64,000 nt of DNA from NCBI GenBank assembly GCA_033439265.1, contig JAVTVX010000019.1, positions 69,501 to 133,500 of the forward strand, read 5' to 3'. This document shows positions 20,301 to 35,300 of the stretch, piece after piece. The notes beneath the pieces are model-generated. The model made no database searches, had not been told where the DNA came from, and was given only the letters and a program-made list of their open reading frames with translations. This DNA comes from Dillenia suffruticosa (taxonomy: Eukaryota > Streptophyta > Magnoliopsida > Dilleniales > Dilleniaceae). The translations under genes and the position numbers were made by a program. Each line of letters opens with the position of its first letter. Positions within the stretch are counted from its first letter, which is position 1.

Positions 20301-23300
20301 ATTTCACTAAATCTCCTATATTTAAACTCTTGGTCTTCCTAATTGGTATGCCTTTGGATCTTCGTGGCACATGTCCAAGCCACCTTAGTCCATAGTTTCG
20401 CATTTTATTCACAATTAAGTTCACTCCCAACTTATTATATATCTTTTCATTTCTAATCCTATTATTCCTAGTTTTATCATATATTCACTTGAGTATTCTC
20501 ATTTCAGTTACAGCTATTTTATATTCTTGTTATTGTTTAATGACCAAACACTCGGTGCCATGCAATCGTGCAGACCTTATTGCGACTTTATAAAACTTAC
20601 TTTTCAAATGCAATGGTATTGTACGTTCACAAAGAATTCTGAATGCCCTTCTCCATTTCATGCAATTCGTTTGGATTCTATGATTTACATCCCCATCTAT
20701 GTTCATATCGTTTTGAATAATGGACTCAAGATATTTAAAACATTCATTTTTTTGTACGTCCTGTCATTCTAACTTAATCATTTTTTCATTATTCTGGTAA
20801 TTGTCATCGAACATTCATGTCATATGTTCGATTTTTTATCAGCTTGGATTTTAGTGTGTCCTTTCATAACTCCAATTTAGCAGTAATACCGTCTCTAGTT
20901 TTATCGACCAACACTAAATCATTTGAAAAGAGTATATACCATGATATTTCATTTTGTATTCTTTTTGTGATTTCATCTATAATCGCGCAATTATAAATTT
21001 TTACATTAGTCGTAGTTTTTCATTAACGCTTGCCACAATACGTCTCTAGGAATCTTATCATATGTTTTTTTAGGTCAATGAATACCATATATAAGTCTTT
21101 CTTCTGTATTCTAAATGTCTCCTTCAAATATCTTAGTAAGTGAATTGTTTTGATAGTCGATCAGTCTGAAATAAATCCAAATTGATTTTGAGACACACTT
21201 ATCTTCAATTTTAATATATACTCAATTATTCTCATACAACTTTATAGTATGACTCATAAGTTTAATTCTTCTATAATTGAAGCAATTTTGTATATCTCTT
21301 TTATTTTTATATAGTGGTACAAGTGTACTCTTCTTCCATGGTTGTGACATTTTCTTGATTTGTCAAATTTTGTTAAATATCTGTTAAAATAACTATCCTA
21401 ATTTTACCCAAACATAATAATAATAATATCTTTTATACTATTTATTTTTATTTAAAGTCATTTTCTCAATTAAACTCATATTTTTACGAAAAACTTACAT
21501 TTAGATTTTTAGTGTTTTACTCGATATTTTACTAAATATCCTATATTTAAGGTCTCATCCCTCATAACCGTTGCATCTTTGGGTTTTTGTTGCACATGTC
21601 CAAACCACGTTAGACGATATTCTCTCATTTTATTGACAATTGAATTTATTTCCAATTTAGTATATATTTTTTCATTTCTATTTCTATCATTTCTAATTTT
21701 ACTATGTATCTATTTGAACATTCTCATTTAAACTATAATCATTTTATACTCATGTTGTTGTTTAATCGCGCAACATCTAGTGTCATACAATAATATAGAT
21801 CTTATTATGGTTCTAAAAAACTTCGTGTTCAATTGTAATGGCATCATACGATTGCAAGGAACTCCAAATGTATTTCTCCATTTCATCCAACCCATTTGAA
21901 TCCGACGATTCATGTCCCCATCTATGTTGTCATGGTTTTGAATGATGGATCTAACATACTTAAAACATTCATTTTTTTTTGTATAGTTTGTCCTTTTAAT
22001 TTAATTTTTTTCATCATTCTGATAACTATCACCAAACGAACATCTCATATGCTCAGTTTTTTATCAAATTAATCTAAATGTATGGATTTTATTGTATCTC
22101 TCCATAACTCCAATTTAGCGTTAGTACCCTCTGTGATTTCATCAATCAATACTATATTACCTGAATAAAGGCATATACCAAGTATTTCATTTTGAATACT
22201 TTTCATTATTTCTTTCATTATTTCATTCATTACTATTGCAAAAAGAAGTTGACTTAATGTTGAATATTGATGAAACTCAATGTTAATTGGAAGTTATCAC
22301 TTAAACCCTCTGCAAGTTCTTACATTAGTAACAACTCTCTCGTATATATCTTTGATGAGATCAATGTATTTCAAGGAGATCATTTTTCATCAACGCCCAT
22401 CATAGTATGTCTCTAGTGTCTTATCATATGCTTTTATTAGGTCAATAAATACCATATGTAAGTCCCTCTCGTGATCTTAGTGCCTTTATCAAATGTTGAA
22501 GGTCTGAGCAATATCATATGCTTTTACTAGGTCAATAAATACCATATGTAAGTCCCTCTTCTATGATCTTAGTGCCTTTATCAAATGTCAGAGGTTTGAG
22601 CAAGTGAATGGTTTCGGTGGTAGATTGTCTTGGCATGGACCCAAATTGATTCTAAGACATATTGACCTCTAATCTCAATCTATACTCTTTCACTCTCTTC
22701 CATTTAGTTTAATTCTCCTGTTTATATGTCATCTTTATTCTTATATAGTTGTATAATTGTTCTCTCCCTCTACACTTGGGGTATTTTCTTGATTTGTTAA
22801 ATTTTGTTAAAAAGATCTATTAACATTTCTAACTCTATTTTAGCCAAACACTTCCATATATCAATAGGGATGTCATCAGATCCTATAACTTTATTATTAT
22901 TTTTTTTTAAGGTTTCGCTCATTTCATGATAATGAATTTTATGTTTAAAATCTCTATTGATCTCTTCTATAAGTATCACAATATCACCAATATCTCTTAT
23001 GCCTCAATGCTAAAGAGGTTATTAAAATAATCTCTCTAATACTTTCTTATGTCTACATTCATTATTAGAACACTATTGGTTTCATTTTTAATGTACCTAA
23101 TATCATTTAAATTTTTTCCCTCCTATTTCTTAGTTTGGTAATTCTTAAATCTTTTTTCTTTTTCCCATCGTTAGTTTTTAGTTTTTAGTTTTTTTTTTTA
23201 TATATAATCCATTATACACTTTAATTTTTGATTCTCGAATAACTTTATTAACCTTTTTTCTTTTCAATCTTATATTTCTTAAACGCATCGTTATCTATCT

Positions 23301-26300
23301 TACTTTTAAAATTCTTATAATACAATTTGGTACGTGTAACAGTTTGAATTTTCTTATTCCACCACAATGACTCCTTATCTATTGGTTGCCGACCCTTAGA
23401 TATGCCAAGAACCTTCTTTCCTAAATTTTTAATATTATTAGACATTTCTACTTATATGGTTTTCAAATCATTATTAGCAAATTGGGTAGCTACTTGAATT
23501 AATTTGTCTCTAAAGGTTGTCACTTTTTCTCTTTCAAATTCCACCACTTAATTCTTAGATCCATAAATTGATGATCCTTCTTTTGCCTTCTAAACATATG
23601 CACGTCTAAAACTAAAAGTCTATATTGAATTATTACACTCTCCTCAGATATAACTTCACAATCTTTACATGTTATTCTATCGCTCCTTCTAGTGAGAAAA
23701 AAATCTATTCGACTACATTTGACCCACTTCTATGTGTAAGTATGTGCAACTCTCTTTTCTTGAAAAAAAATATTTATGAGTATCAGATTGAATGTTGTGA
23801 CAAATTCTAACATGGTACCTAGCCTTATTCCTACTCTCAAAATCAAAGTTTCCATGTACGGCATCAAATCTCTCATTATTCTCACCTACATGTCCATTTA
23901 GATTTCTTCCAAAAATAGCTTCTCTCCATTAGGTATGACTTATATAAATTCATTTGGATATTCTCATAACTATTTTTTATTAATTGCCTCTATATTTATT
24001 TGAGGTGCATAAATACTGAACTAATTAACTTGACAAGCAAAATTTTATAGCCCTTCCTTTTGATGTCCATTGCATCCTCTTGCAAGTCCTTATAGACAAT
24101 TATTTCTATTTGGTTCTTAGTTCTTAGTTTTATCTTTACTTGTATCCCAAAGATTATGGCCATAAGACTCTTTCTCTAACTTTCTTTCCTATCCACTTAG
24201 TTTCTTAGAGACACATAATATTAATCCTCCGTTTAATTATTACTTATCCTATCTCTCCGTACTTATCGATTAAGAATTTTATTTTTCAAGTGGTTATGTG
24301 AATCCTATTTTCGTGGACTAATATCTTTACCAGCATTTGTTTACATAAATATGGGAACCCTTGCCTATTTAAAACCACTTCCAGACCGTGATGTGGTGCG
24401 TCACTTTAGGCGACGCCCTAGAGACCCTTGCTAACTTGTCACTACTCCCGGAATCTAGTGCAGTACATAGCTGAGAAGGGAACGCTCAAACGAATTTCCT
24501 AATTTGGTTTCTCATTTTGTTGACATAAGTTTTATGCTGGCTGTCAACCTACCGCAACCCTCCTGTTTTATCCGGGTTTGGGACCGACCACGGCGGACTT
24601 TTGAATTCCATCAAACATGTCCAACAAATAAAATTACTAAATAAACACTAAGAGTTATTACTTGTAGGACATTGATAGTCTAATGCATCCGCACTGAATA
24701 TGTGCAGCACATACATAAGGATTCGTTTTACTATTTTAATTTGACTCTTGGTGCATGGGTTGATTAAGGTTGTCTGACTTGTATTGAAATGATGATTTGC
24801 ACATATTGCATGCAAAATAACTTCAATGACCTGATCTTAGTTTAGAATTTGCATTGATATGCTGAACATAATTCTACAGCTGCTACCTCTTAGTTCAAAT
24901 AAAAGCTCAGTCTCATACCCAGAGTTTTCCCCCTTTGGTTTCTCTTTTCTTCTGCGGTCATGCTTGCCAGGGGTGGGGACTAGATGTAGAAAGGGAGCAA
25001 GTGTTTCTCATTGATGTTGCTTAATTTGCTACATGATTCTTTGTGTACCCTTATCTCTGATTTTTGTTTTCCACTTATTTCTTTTTCTCTGTTTGGGTTC
25101 TCAAATGAGTTTTATACCCTATAATGTATTCTACAAGGTAATTATAATCTGGGAGATATCATAAGAATTTTGTGATTTTTTAGTATTTTTTTTAGCTTTA
25201 TCTATCTATAGTTATTAAGGGCTAAGGTGTACATGCTTCGCTATTGTTTCACTTCAGGGCACTCCCATGGGCAACAGACATGAACTTACCATTGATCGAC
25301 AAGCAATGACTGGATGCGTATTTGAAATGGCTGCAGCTAATGGTAGTGGTTTAACTAATCTGGATGATGAATTTATTCAGGCAGGATTATCAACAAAAAG
25401 CCAATATAGGCATTCACTAGATGAAAATTTGTCCTCAATATCTGCAAAAGAGTGGCATATTTTATCTGATTCTTTCAGATCATCTGGGGATCTGTCCATT
25501 CTGACTCCTCAAAAGCAACCTGATTCCCTTCTTGCCAAGGCAAGCATACAAAATAGTGCAATGACATCTCTTCAGAGAATCATGTCTAGATTCAAAGTTC
25601 TTGAGGCTTCTTCCTTTTCTTCTGCTTCCAAAGACATTCCTAAAGTTAAATCAACAAGCTACCTTTTTGAGACCCCTCCATCTGGCTCTCAGCCGGAGGA
25701 GAAAAAGGAAAAGTTTCAGATCAAACAAGGCGAAACTCTGGTTGCTTGTATGCAAAATCAGCTATTGGTGGATGTACCAAAGACCATAGAGCAAATAAGT
25801 ACTGACAGAATGCGAGACCCTGTGATTCAGACAATTAAAAGCACAATTTCTAGCCAATCCAAAGAGACTATATGCCTTGTAGAAGTTGGGGGGCCCCTAC
25901 ATCAAATGTCTTCTGGTTTCGATAAAGTTGATAAACCAATTGCCACAGGAGCACTACAGCCTGACTCCTCTCAGACTGAAAAAAAGTCACCAGGGCAGTT
26001 TTCCTTGTCTGGTTGTGCCTTGAAAGGGGCATCTGCCCCTCCCACAAATGATTTGCTAGAGATGGAGGTTATGCTTAATTGTCAAAATGATGGAATGACT
26101 ATTACACCTGATAAATTCGTTTCTTCTCCAGTAAACCATCTTGAAAAGAATTCTTTACCATGGCGTGAACATCAAGCTACACTTTCTAGGAAGACAGAGC
26201 CGCAAGATCAATTTGACAACCATGTCGCACTTGGTAAAGGAAAATTTGCTAGCCCTAGTAGTAGCATGGTCATTCCAACTGTTGATAAAAACTTGATCTC

Positions 26301-29300
26301 AGCAAATGGTGTGCAAATTACATCACCTTCCATTGGGTTTGCCAGCTTGAAAAGCTTCACTCCACTAGAGGGGCTGTATGACAGGGAAGAATTGAATAAC
26401 CATGAACGGCAGAATGAATCTCAAACCTTTGGGAACTTCAGGACTCCTCCAAGAAATTGGGGCAACGTTGAATTTCCATGTGGGAGGAGTGATGATACTA
26501 TAGGAACTCAGATGGATTCACCTTGCTCTACGAACAATTTTTCTTTGGCGAGAGGGGAAGTCTCTACTCATGGGCCTGCTTCTCTAGATGTTGATAAAAG
26601 GCAACAGCTTGAGAAGGTTATTGCGGTCTTACCAGTTGCTTCTTTTCATGTTTTTTCATAATTATTTTCTTTATAACAATGTGTCTGTGTCTAAGGATTT
26701 GCAAGGGCGGGGATGATCAGCATCTAAGCTGTAATTTGAGGCATGCTAGGCTGGCCTTAGGCTGGGACTAGTAGACTGTCAAAGAGGCATCATCATACGC
26801 CGCTATTTCTTGCAAAAGCCTTATGATATTTTAAATCTCACAGCTAATTGCGTTTCTGAATTTTAACCATTTTTTTTGGTAATACTATTGTTATTATTCT
26901 TATATTTTACAGGCAATTAAGAGCCCTTCAATAAGAGAGCTATATAAATCATCTCAAAATGATGGTTTGCTTAAATTTGTTGGAAAAGGTGGTTTGTCTT
27001 CTCAATCCCATCGATTTGTACTAGAACATGGGGACCAGGATATATGTACTTCCGAGACAACAATTTCTACTACTTGTTCTGGTGGTTATTCTAGAAAGAA
27101 AAGAAGAAATGAAGCAATGAAATTGATTGATGGATCCCATATAGGTGAAATTGTTGGGTTTCAAAGGAACTCAAAAGTTTCTAAAGTTGGTGGCCATGGT
27201 TCTGAGGTCTTGCCAAAAGTTTCTAACATAACTGGGAGTAGCAGATTTGACCATGAAGGTGGCCAAAATATGGTAAATTGGGCTGATGTAAGTATGTTCT
27301 GCAATTTACTTGCTGTATGAATTCACAGCTAGGATTGCTTTATGAGAAAGCTAAGTTTCTTTGAGTCCAACACACTATTCATTCTTATTCATGTTGTAGG
27401 TTTGCTCTAAAGTCTTTGTGGATGCAAACCAAGTTCTTTCAACGTTAACCAATAAGCTTAGCTTAAAAGCGGTATGTTAGGCACCTGTATCACTCTATTG
27501 ATAAAAGTTCTTTTACATAGTTTCTCACTTTTTTTTTTCTCCCTTATTGTGAAGCTTTCAATCCTGGATGATTTTTTGTCCAGCACACAGAAGGTTGAAT
27601 CATTTCAAATGCTTTCTACAAATTTCCCGTCTCAGGTCCGGAACTGTAAGCTCAAAGGGTTGCATTTTGTTCGTTCATTCATTCATTCATTTTTCAGTAA
27701 GATGATCAATTTTTTTTTGAATCACAACTTGTGCTTCAGACACTAATAAGTAGTGGAACTGCTGTACTCATAATTTTTGTTTGAACTTGATGTCATTTTC
27801 CATTCTATACAGAAATTAGATGACCACTTTAGTGAACTTCAGCATAAAAGGTGATTTATCATCTCAGTTCATGTTTTTTTGAATTATGTGAACACACAAA
27901 TGCACTAGAGAATCTTGTTCACTTACTTGGTTGACATTAGTGCTTGTGCTGATGCAGGGTTGCAGAAACAAAATTATTGTATCATAGAATTGTCCTTGAG
28001 CAAGCAAAATTGCGGTTATCATATCTGGTGCTACAGAGATTACAGGTAAGTGTCTGTCTCTGTCTGTTTGTCTACCCTTTCTCTCCCATGATTCATGTCT
28101 ATCCAGAATATCATCTGTCTCTGCATGTAGAGAAGAGCACAGCAGTGTAGCACAAGAGTTCAGGAATGTCAAAAGTTAATGTTGGACTGCACCCAACATC
28201 TACAAGGGACAAGAGATGCTGAATTTGACAGTGATTGTCTCCAAATATCTTCAGCTAGGACTGAAGGTAACCATGAGGTAAAGCATATTTAAGATGGTTT
28301 CCATTTTGGAGATACTTATGCTGTTGGGATAGTATATGAATGTGACATACTTATTACTTTTGAGACCTGCAACCTTCTATTTGCATTAACTTTACCGGAT
28401 TGAACTTCTACTTTGTAGTGAAGATCCTTCCTGAATGCAGCATTCTGTTCACCTCTTTTATGGTAAGGATATGGGCTTGTGGACATGAATGTTTGACAAG
28501 AGTTTCCCTTTTGGACACGCGTAAATACCTGTGGCTTCTTGCCTGCCCTTTAGGAAAAATTTTGTATATTATTCAACTTAACTTAATTAAGCTTTTATTC
28601 CAACTTAGTTGGGGTTGGCTATATTTTATGTTATTGTAGATATTTATTTAGTTATTTACTTTTTTTCTGGGCCCTGGGGGGTGTATGACTCATGGTTTTT
28701 TTAGAAGATTAAATGACTTATGCACAGTAGGACACTGAATATTGGTGTCTTTGGGCATTTGATGGCAGTTATCTCCGGGTTTTTCTTGGACTTTTAGCTA
28801 TGCACTTAGTGTCTCCTGCTTGCTATTGTCGGTTTATTATGCAAGTGGAAGTCTAGAAGTATACAACCTTCAGGAAAATGATTTCTAGAGAATGTAGAAA
28901 TCAATCTGCTCCCTATGGTTTTCAAAATTCTTTGCTTTCTTCATGGTTTTGTATGTGGTATGGCTGGTGCCTAAATACCTTAATTTATTCAACTAAAAAC
29001 TTGGTATGGAATTTGTGAGGCTAAAAATTTGATGGCTGATGCAATAGTAAGTGCTGCTTTATTTTACTTCCATTATTTCCTATTTGAAACCCTTATGGGA
29101 GGGAAATTGCAGAGTACATTGCAGATGAAAACAGATTTCTAGAGGATCCATAAATTAATATATTCTTAGGATTTTCACAAATGACCTTGGTGTGAGCAAC
29201 ACTCTTAGCAGAGATGAGATTTAGTAGGCATGGAAAAAGAAAGATTCCGCTGCTTGTTTTATCCTATTTAGCTTTATATTTGGTGATCTTATTCACGAGT

Positions 29301-32300
29301 GTGAGCAATATCCTACCGCTCATGATTTTTGAGTGTACCTTAGGGAGAAATATGGAGATATCAATGTTACTCGTTTGAGACAGCTGACTATCAAATTTGA
29401 TACTTTAAAAAAAAAAGCCAAACTGATTATAGTATCAAACAATATCTAAGGATCATGTCAAATATGATAAGGGTGTTGAAGTCAGCTAGTCATGTTCTCT
29501 TTGATGTGCAACAAGTTCAAGTTTTGATCCGACCCTTCCTAACAAGTCGGAGCACTTGAAAGTCAATCTAACCTATAATGATAGTATTAAGACTTCCTTT
29601 GACACAGCTCGCCATGTTGAGCTTGAGGATGAGTGGCTTAGTGCTGCAAAATCCATAGCTAATGCTTTTGTGTCTGAATCTATTCCAAGAAAGCTTCAAA
29701 CTTTAAGTATAAGAGGAATTAGAACAAAAGCAAGAAAAGAAAAGAGATTGGTGAAGGGTCCACGAAGAACAACTCTAGCCACAACAACAAACGCAAGTGG
29801 TTTAGAAAGAAACGGGATAAGAGCAAATTGTAGTGCTATAATTGCCAAGAAGCACACCACAACGAAATCAACCTCTTTCTTTAATTGTTCTTTACTTAAT
29901 TATAGAGAGGACATGAGATGCCACTTGGGCTGTGTTACAACAAGAGTAGTATAAGTTCAACCAAGTTTGACTAGTACAAGCCTCTCATTTGAGCTTGACT
30001 CATATCTCCAACGAACCGAGTCTGAGCTTTATTTTGAGCTTATTTATCAAATGAGTCAAGCTTAAGCAAAAGTTACTCAGCTCATACTTTTTTTCCTCCA
30101 AAAATATATATATAAATTAAGCAAGCTACTCAAACATTTTAGCTTGACTTGAAAAAATTCATTCGTTCTCAGCTCGTAATGCTGACAAGTGAACCGTGTG
30201 CTCAACTTTGAGCTCATTTTACTGAATGAGTTGAGATTGAGCATGTTACTACTCAGTTAGGTTCAATTGGTTCACCCTTGATGCTAATAGATGACATGTT
30301 CATGATCTTTTCATTATATACTATGTGCCCTTACCATGACATCCTTAGTTATTTTTGTTTTCTTTTTCATGTCCTGGGGGAGAGGGTATTGATTGCTAGA
30401 GATATGTTTCTTTAACAAATGCTTTTATGAAAATTCTAAACTAAACACTGCTTTGAGCACAAAACTTTTCAAATTGTATATGTTACTTGTGTTGTGGCAG
30501 GTCACTTTGAAAAATGTGACCAGATTGAGGCAGGAAATTGAGGCTGTTGATGGCAAAATCAAGAACCTACACAAATCTATTCACACATACTGTAAGATAA
30601 AGGGTGAATTGACTCATGCCGACGTGATGGTCTTAATTAATGATCTATTGAAGAGGAGGGCAAGTTGTCACTTAATACACCAGGATTTGCAGGTGTCTGG
30701 CCCTGTTGTAATTCTCGTTGTTAAAAATATAATCCATCACTTAATTGAGTTGATATTTTCTGTTTGTGATTGTCCAGCTATGGGAGGTTGTGTCTTTGGA
30801 GAGAAGAAATGGTTATAAAGTCATAGTTCTGAGCTACCAAGGCATGGTCTATCAAAGGTTGCTGTTATGCTGTAGTGTTTTTCTTTTTTTTCCCCCATGG
30901 TTGTGAAAGATAAGAAAGATGAAGATTCCCACGCTTTAATATAATCAACTTCGTGTGTGCATATTTTTCTTTCATATTCTGCAGGTTCACAATGAACTTA
31001 GCTACATTTTCTGGTGCTTCTGTCTCTATTGAAGTGAACAATGTCAAAGTTGCAGAGGTAATTCATGATGTTTAACATCTTTTTTGTTTTTATTTTAATC
31101 TCACTTGTTATGATGTGATGGCTTACTGTCATTAGGATTTCCCTGGCATGGATGCATGCACTGCATTTGCATTTGTTTTGAATCCTTTTACCACTCAGAA
31201 GGGCGTCAGTATGAGAAATTTAGCTCACGAAACTCAAGTAAGTTTTTTTTTTTTTTTAAATGTCCCTGTTTTCTCCCTCTCTTCCTCATTTGCATTCATG
31301 TTGCTTTTCTTAAAGAAAATTCAAATCTACTCTATGCAAATGGAATTAATTTGCACATACTCTCCCTAAGAATCTCTGTTAAATGTCACAAACAAGACAA
31401 CTATTGGAGAAGTGCTTAGGGTTTGTTTGCCCTATGTCCCTTCCAACTCAGGTGACTCCCTGGTGAGTGTGGGGAAGGAGGGTCAAATTTTAGGTTAATA
31501 ACCACAACAGTTGGAAGAGCAGGATAGACAATAATCAACACAAGGCATTTTCCTCATTATTATTCTAAGGAATTGTATACCCTTTGGGACATAATTTTTT
31601 CAGGTTGCTGGCTCTCTTTTATGTAATCTGCTTGTTGTTGTTGGGGAGTCACAGATAGCACGAATTCAACTTCAAAATCTTGTTCAGATAGCCTTTTCTT
31701 CTCCATCAGGTAATATGACTGTCATCCAATATTTTCCTGTTTTGTTTGCTGGTCTTTGGTACATTTTTTGTAATAAGACAAGTTGTTTTCATAAAACAGC
31801 ACCAATTCCATCCTTTTCTTTTTGTACCCTATTGTTAAGTTTAATAATTTGCTGGAGTTGTCTCTATATCCAATTTTTATGGTGGAAAATAAGCTTGTTT
31901 TATGCTTGGTTTCTTCATCTGTAGTGGAGCAACTTACCTTGCAGCTTTGTTTCATCAATTTTAAGAGTGGCAGGAAGGCAACATTGACTTTTGACTTGAC
32001 CTGTTTAAATTGGTAAAATCTTCTACTCTTTTGCTCTTGGTTAGGTCTTCACTTTACGAATATGACATGGCTCTGCTCTGTACTGCCTTTCTCCATTTTC
32101 TTCCTTTTCTCTGCCTCAAGTTAAAATGCAACTTTACTTGAATTTTGTTTTCTTACGTGCAGTTCTTTCTTTTCTTGGTTGATAGAAAAAGAACAGATAT
32201 TATATTGGTAGGGAAGGAGAACATAGAATGAAGTGGGTGCAATCAAATGAAAGGAAGATAGAGATAAAGAAAGGAAAAAGACAAGGGAGAAAGGGAAAAA

Positions 32301-35300
32301 CTAAATCAGAAAGAAAAAACTTTCATCCATAACAGTTATGCTGTTTCCAACTTTTTGTCCCACATGTTGCTCGACAGAATAAAACATGTCTGAAGCTTAA
32401 GTAAAGAAGGGTTGTTTTGGTTGTTGGCTATCCCAAAATTGAGCCAAACAAATATGAATTGATACAATATGGACATAATGCCAAAGCTTAATTGAAAATG
32501 TGGATTCATAATGCTACAATAACAATGACCTTGAAAAGCAAATGGCTAAAAGAAGGCTAGGAAATAGTAGAAGTCATAGTTGGGGTGGTTAACTTGCATA
32601 TATTGTCAGAATAGACTCAGGTTAGATTTTAGGGTCAAACAGATGTTCTCCAAGAAATTGATGCATATAGAGGGCAAAGTCTGGAGAAAGGTTTAGAAAT
32701 TGATACAATATGGACATAATGCCAAAGCTTAATTGAAAATGTGGATTCATAATGCTACGATAACAATGACCTTGAAAAGCAAATGGCTAAAAGAAGGCTA
32801 GGAAATAGTAGAAGTTATAGTTGGGGTGGTTAACTTGCATATATTGTCAGAATAGACTCAGGTTAGATTTTAGGGTCAAACAGATGTTCTCCAAGAAATT
32901 GATGCATATATGTGGCAAAGTCTGGAGAAAGGTTTAGAAATTGACTTAGGTTAAAAATAGTAAAAGTCATAGTTGGGGTGGTTTACTTGCATATATCGTC
33001 AGAATGGACTCAGGTTAGAAATTGATGTATATATAGGTCTTTGGTTGCTGCAAAGTCTGGAGAAAGGTTTAAGGCTAGTATTCTTTTTACTGTGAATGGT
33101 AATTTGCAGGAGAAGGCAGCAACAGATGGGTTTGCAGTCAAGGTCTTATATCAAAAATAGGTGTAGGATGGGCAGAGAGAAGAAAAGTAGAAGAAAAGGA
33201 GAAGAGAGACAAATAAGACAGACAGAGGTTGTGAGAGAGAGAAGTTTTGGTGGGAAAAATTAATTGTATTATTCCAAATAAAAAACATGTACTACAATTA
33301 GGGTTTTCTCCTTTTTGTATGAGAAGACAACTAATAAAAAGAGAGAAACTAAAATCCTAATTCCTCTAAAAGTTTCTAAAGATTAAAACATAGATCGAAC
33401 TAAAAGTTTCTGAAAAAGGGGAAAACATGACTCCAATGACCAAATAATAAAACTAATGAAACCAAATAATAAATAACCCTAACACAAATATTGAATTCTA
33501 CATCTATGTGTAACATAAGTGCAAATATCTTTACATCCTCCATCAGCATTACAGGCCACTAATTTGTCTTTAACGAAAGCGAGATTGAAAATGAGATCCT
33601 TTTATCCAACTTAGTGATTTAATATTAGCGCTATGATATACCACAATGCCAAAAAGTATATTACATTTAATGAGCATATTTTTATTATAACACCAGTTAG
33701 AAATGATACTATTACGGTGACAGTTGGGGCCATAATTTAAATCATTTTCGGTCTCATTAGTTTCAAATACAATACACAAGTTATTGAATCTGAGTATGGA
33801 GGTAGACATGACAAAGCAGTTGATGCAAAAAGATGAATGAGATTTATACTGAATTCTTTGTGGTGATAAATACTCTCGGAGGGTGTTGACTTGGTCTTTA
33901 CCGGAAGCGTGGACTGTTGGCTTTCCATTTGAGAATTGTCATGACCATAAAATTTAGGGCAACATATGTAACACAATGGAAATCAATGTAGTTAATTTAC
34001 AGATTTTCACACTTTGTGTCGTGGTTGTCATGGCCTCGTCACCTTGTTGCCGGTTGTATGGTTATGTATCTGCTGTAACAGGTATCTCGTGGCCCTTATA
34101 TGTCTAATGTCGTTACACCACGTGATGGGCCATATCATTGCAGTTGATAAGGGTTGAATTTGATTGATTTGGCTATTTTTATAGATTTTTTGAGCCAAAC
34201 TGGACCTAATGGTGGAATTGGACTAGCTCAAATTAAGGAAAACCAGCTTGGTTTGGTTTTCAGTTTTCAACCAATTTTTTCTGGAGGCAAGATTTTGGCC
34301 TTTTTCCAGACTTGGCCTATTATTATTTTCCAGGTTTGGGCCACTTTTGGTTTTGTTTTTGTGTATGCTTATTTTCTCATTTGGGTTAGTTCTTAGCCCC
34401 TTTTTATAATACAAATTTAATGTCCCTTTTGACACTTCCAATTTTCACTTCCACTTCTACATAGCATCTGCAATTTCATCTTGGTTGTGACCCCTTTTTT
34501 GTGTTACACATGGAAAATGAAAAGGAAAAAGATATAGCAAAATGAAGATTGAATATCATCTCAAAAAATAAGTGAAAATAGTCAAAAGCTAAATGGCAAA
34601 TTGAACATTTTACAAATCCTCCATTGACCACTCCTTGGAGGACCAGTAATGAAATGGCCCAAAGCACGGGACTAAAGCTATGCTTTGACATATTAAGAGA
34701 AAGGAGTGACCAGGAGCCATTACAAATCTAAATTTGAATCAGTACATCATATCATACTTAACCATAACATAACATTTACTTTATATATTTATCTTTATGA
34801 AAACCATGGCAGAAAATCCTTGCCCCTTGTACAAGTCATAAGATAAAGCATTATTAATATATATATAGATATCATGTGCTTGTTCAAGAATCATAAGAAC
34901 CATGTTTCGGTCCTCCTAGGCTTGGTGAAAGCATTGTACAGAGATAGTCTCATCTTCACTCTATCTTCTTTTACGATATTGGATGGAGGTACCAATCAAA
35001 GTCAAGTATGGCATAATTTGTATCTATTTCATGCTTGATAGATATGAGATATGGCTTTTAGTCGAGTAGTTTCATCATCGAATAAAATTTTCGGATAAAT
35101 TACCAAGAAACTCTTAACTATTATGTTCTTATATTACATGTGGTGTACCGTTGGGCTTTATCACCTTAGGTCTCTCTCTTAGCATACACAAATATTAGTA
35201 GAGATGTAACAAAAGAAGATTCCAAAAACGGATTTGTTGCTAAATTATAATTTTCGGCACAATCTGTTACCATTACAAACGTGAAATTGGATCAAGTTGT

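Noticed and set aside
28555-28650. TTATTCCAACTTAGTTGGGGTTGGCTA-like stretch resembling a SINE or RTE 3' region
   Set aside because: The word is common near plant SINE/RTE ends, but too short here to define an element, its orientation or its limits.
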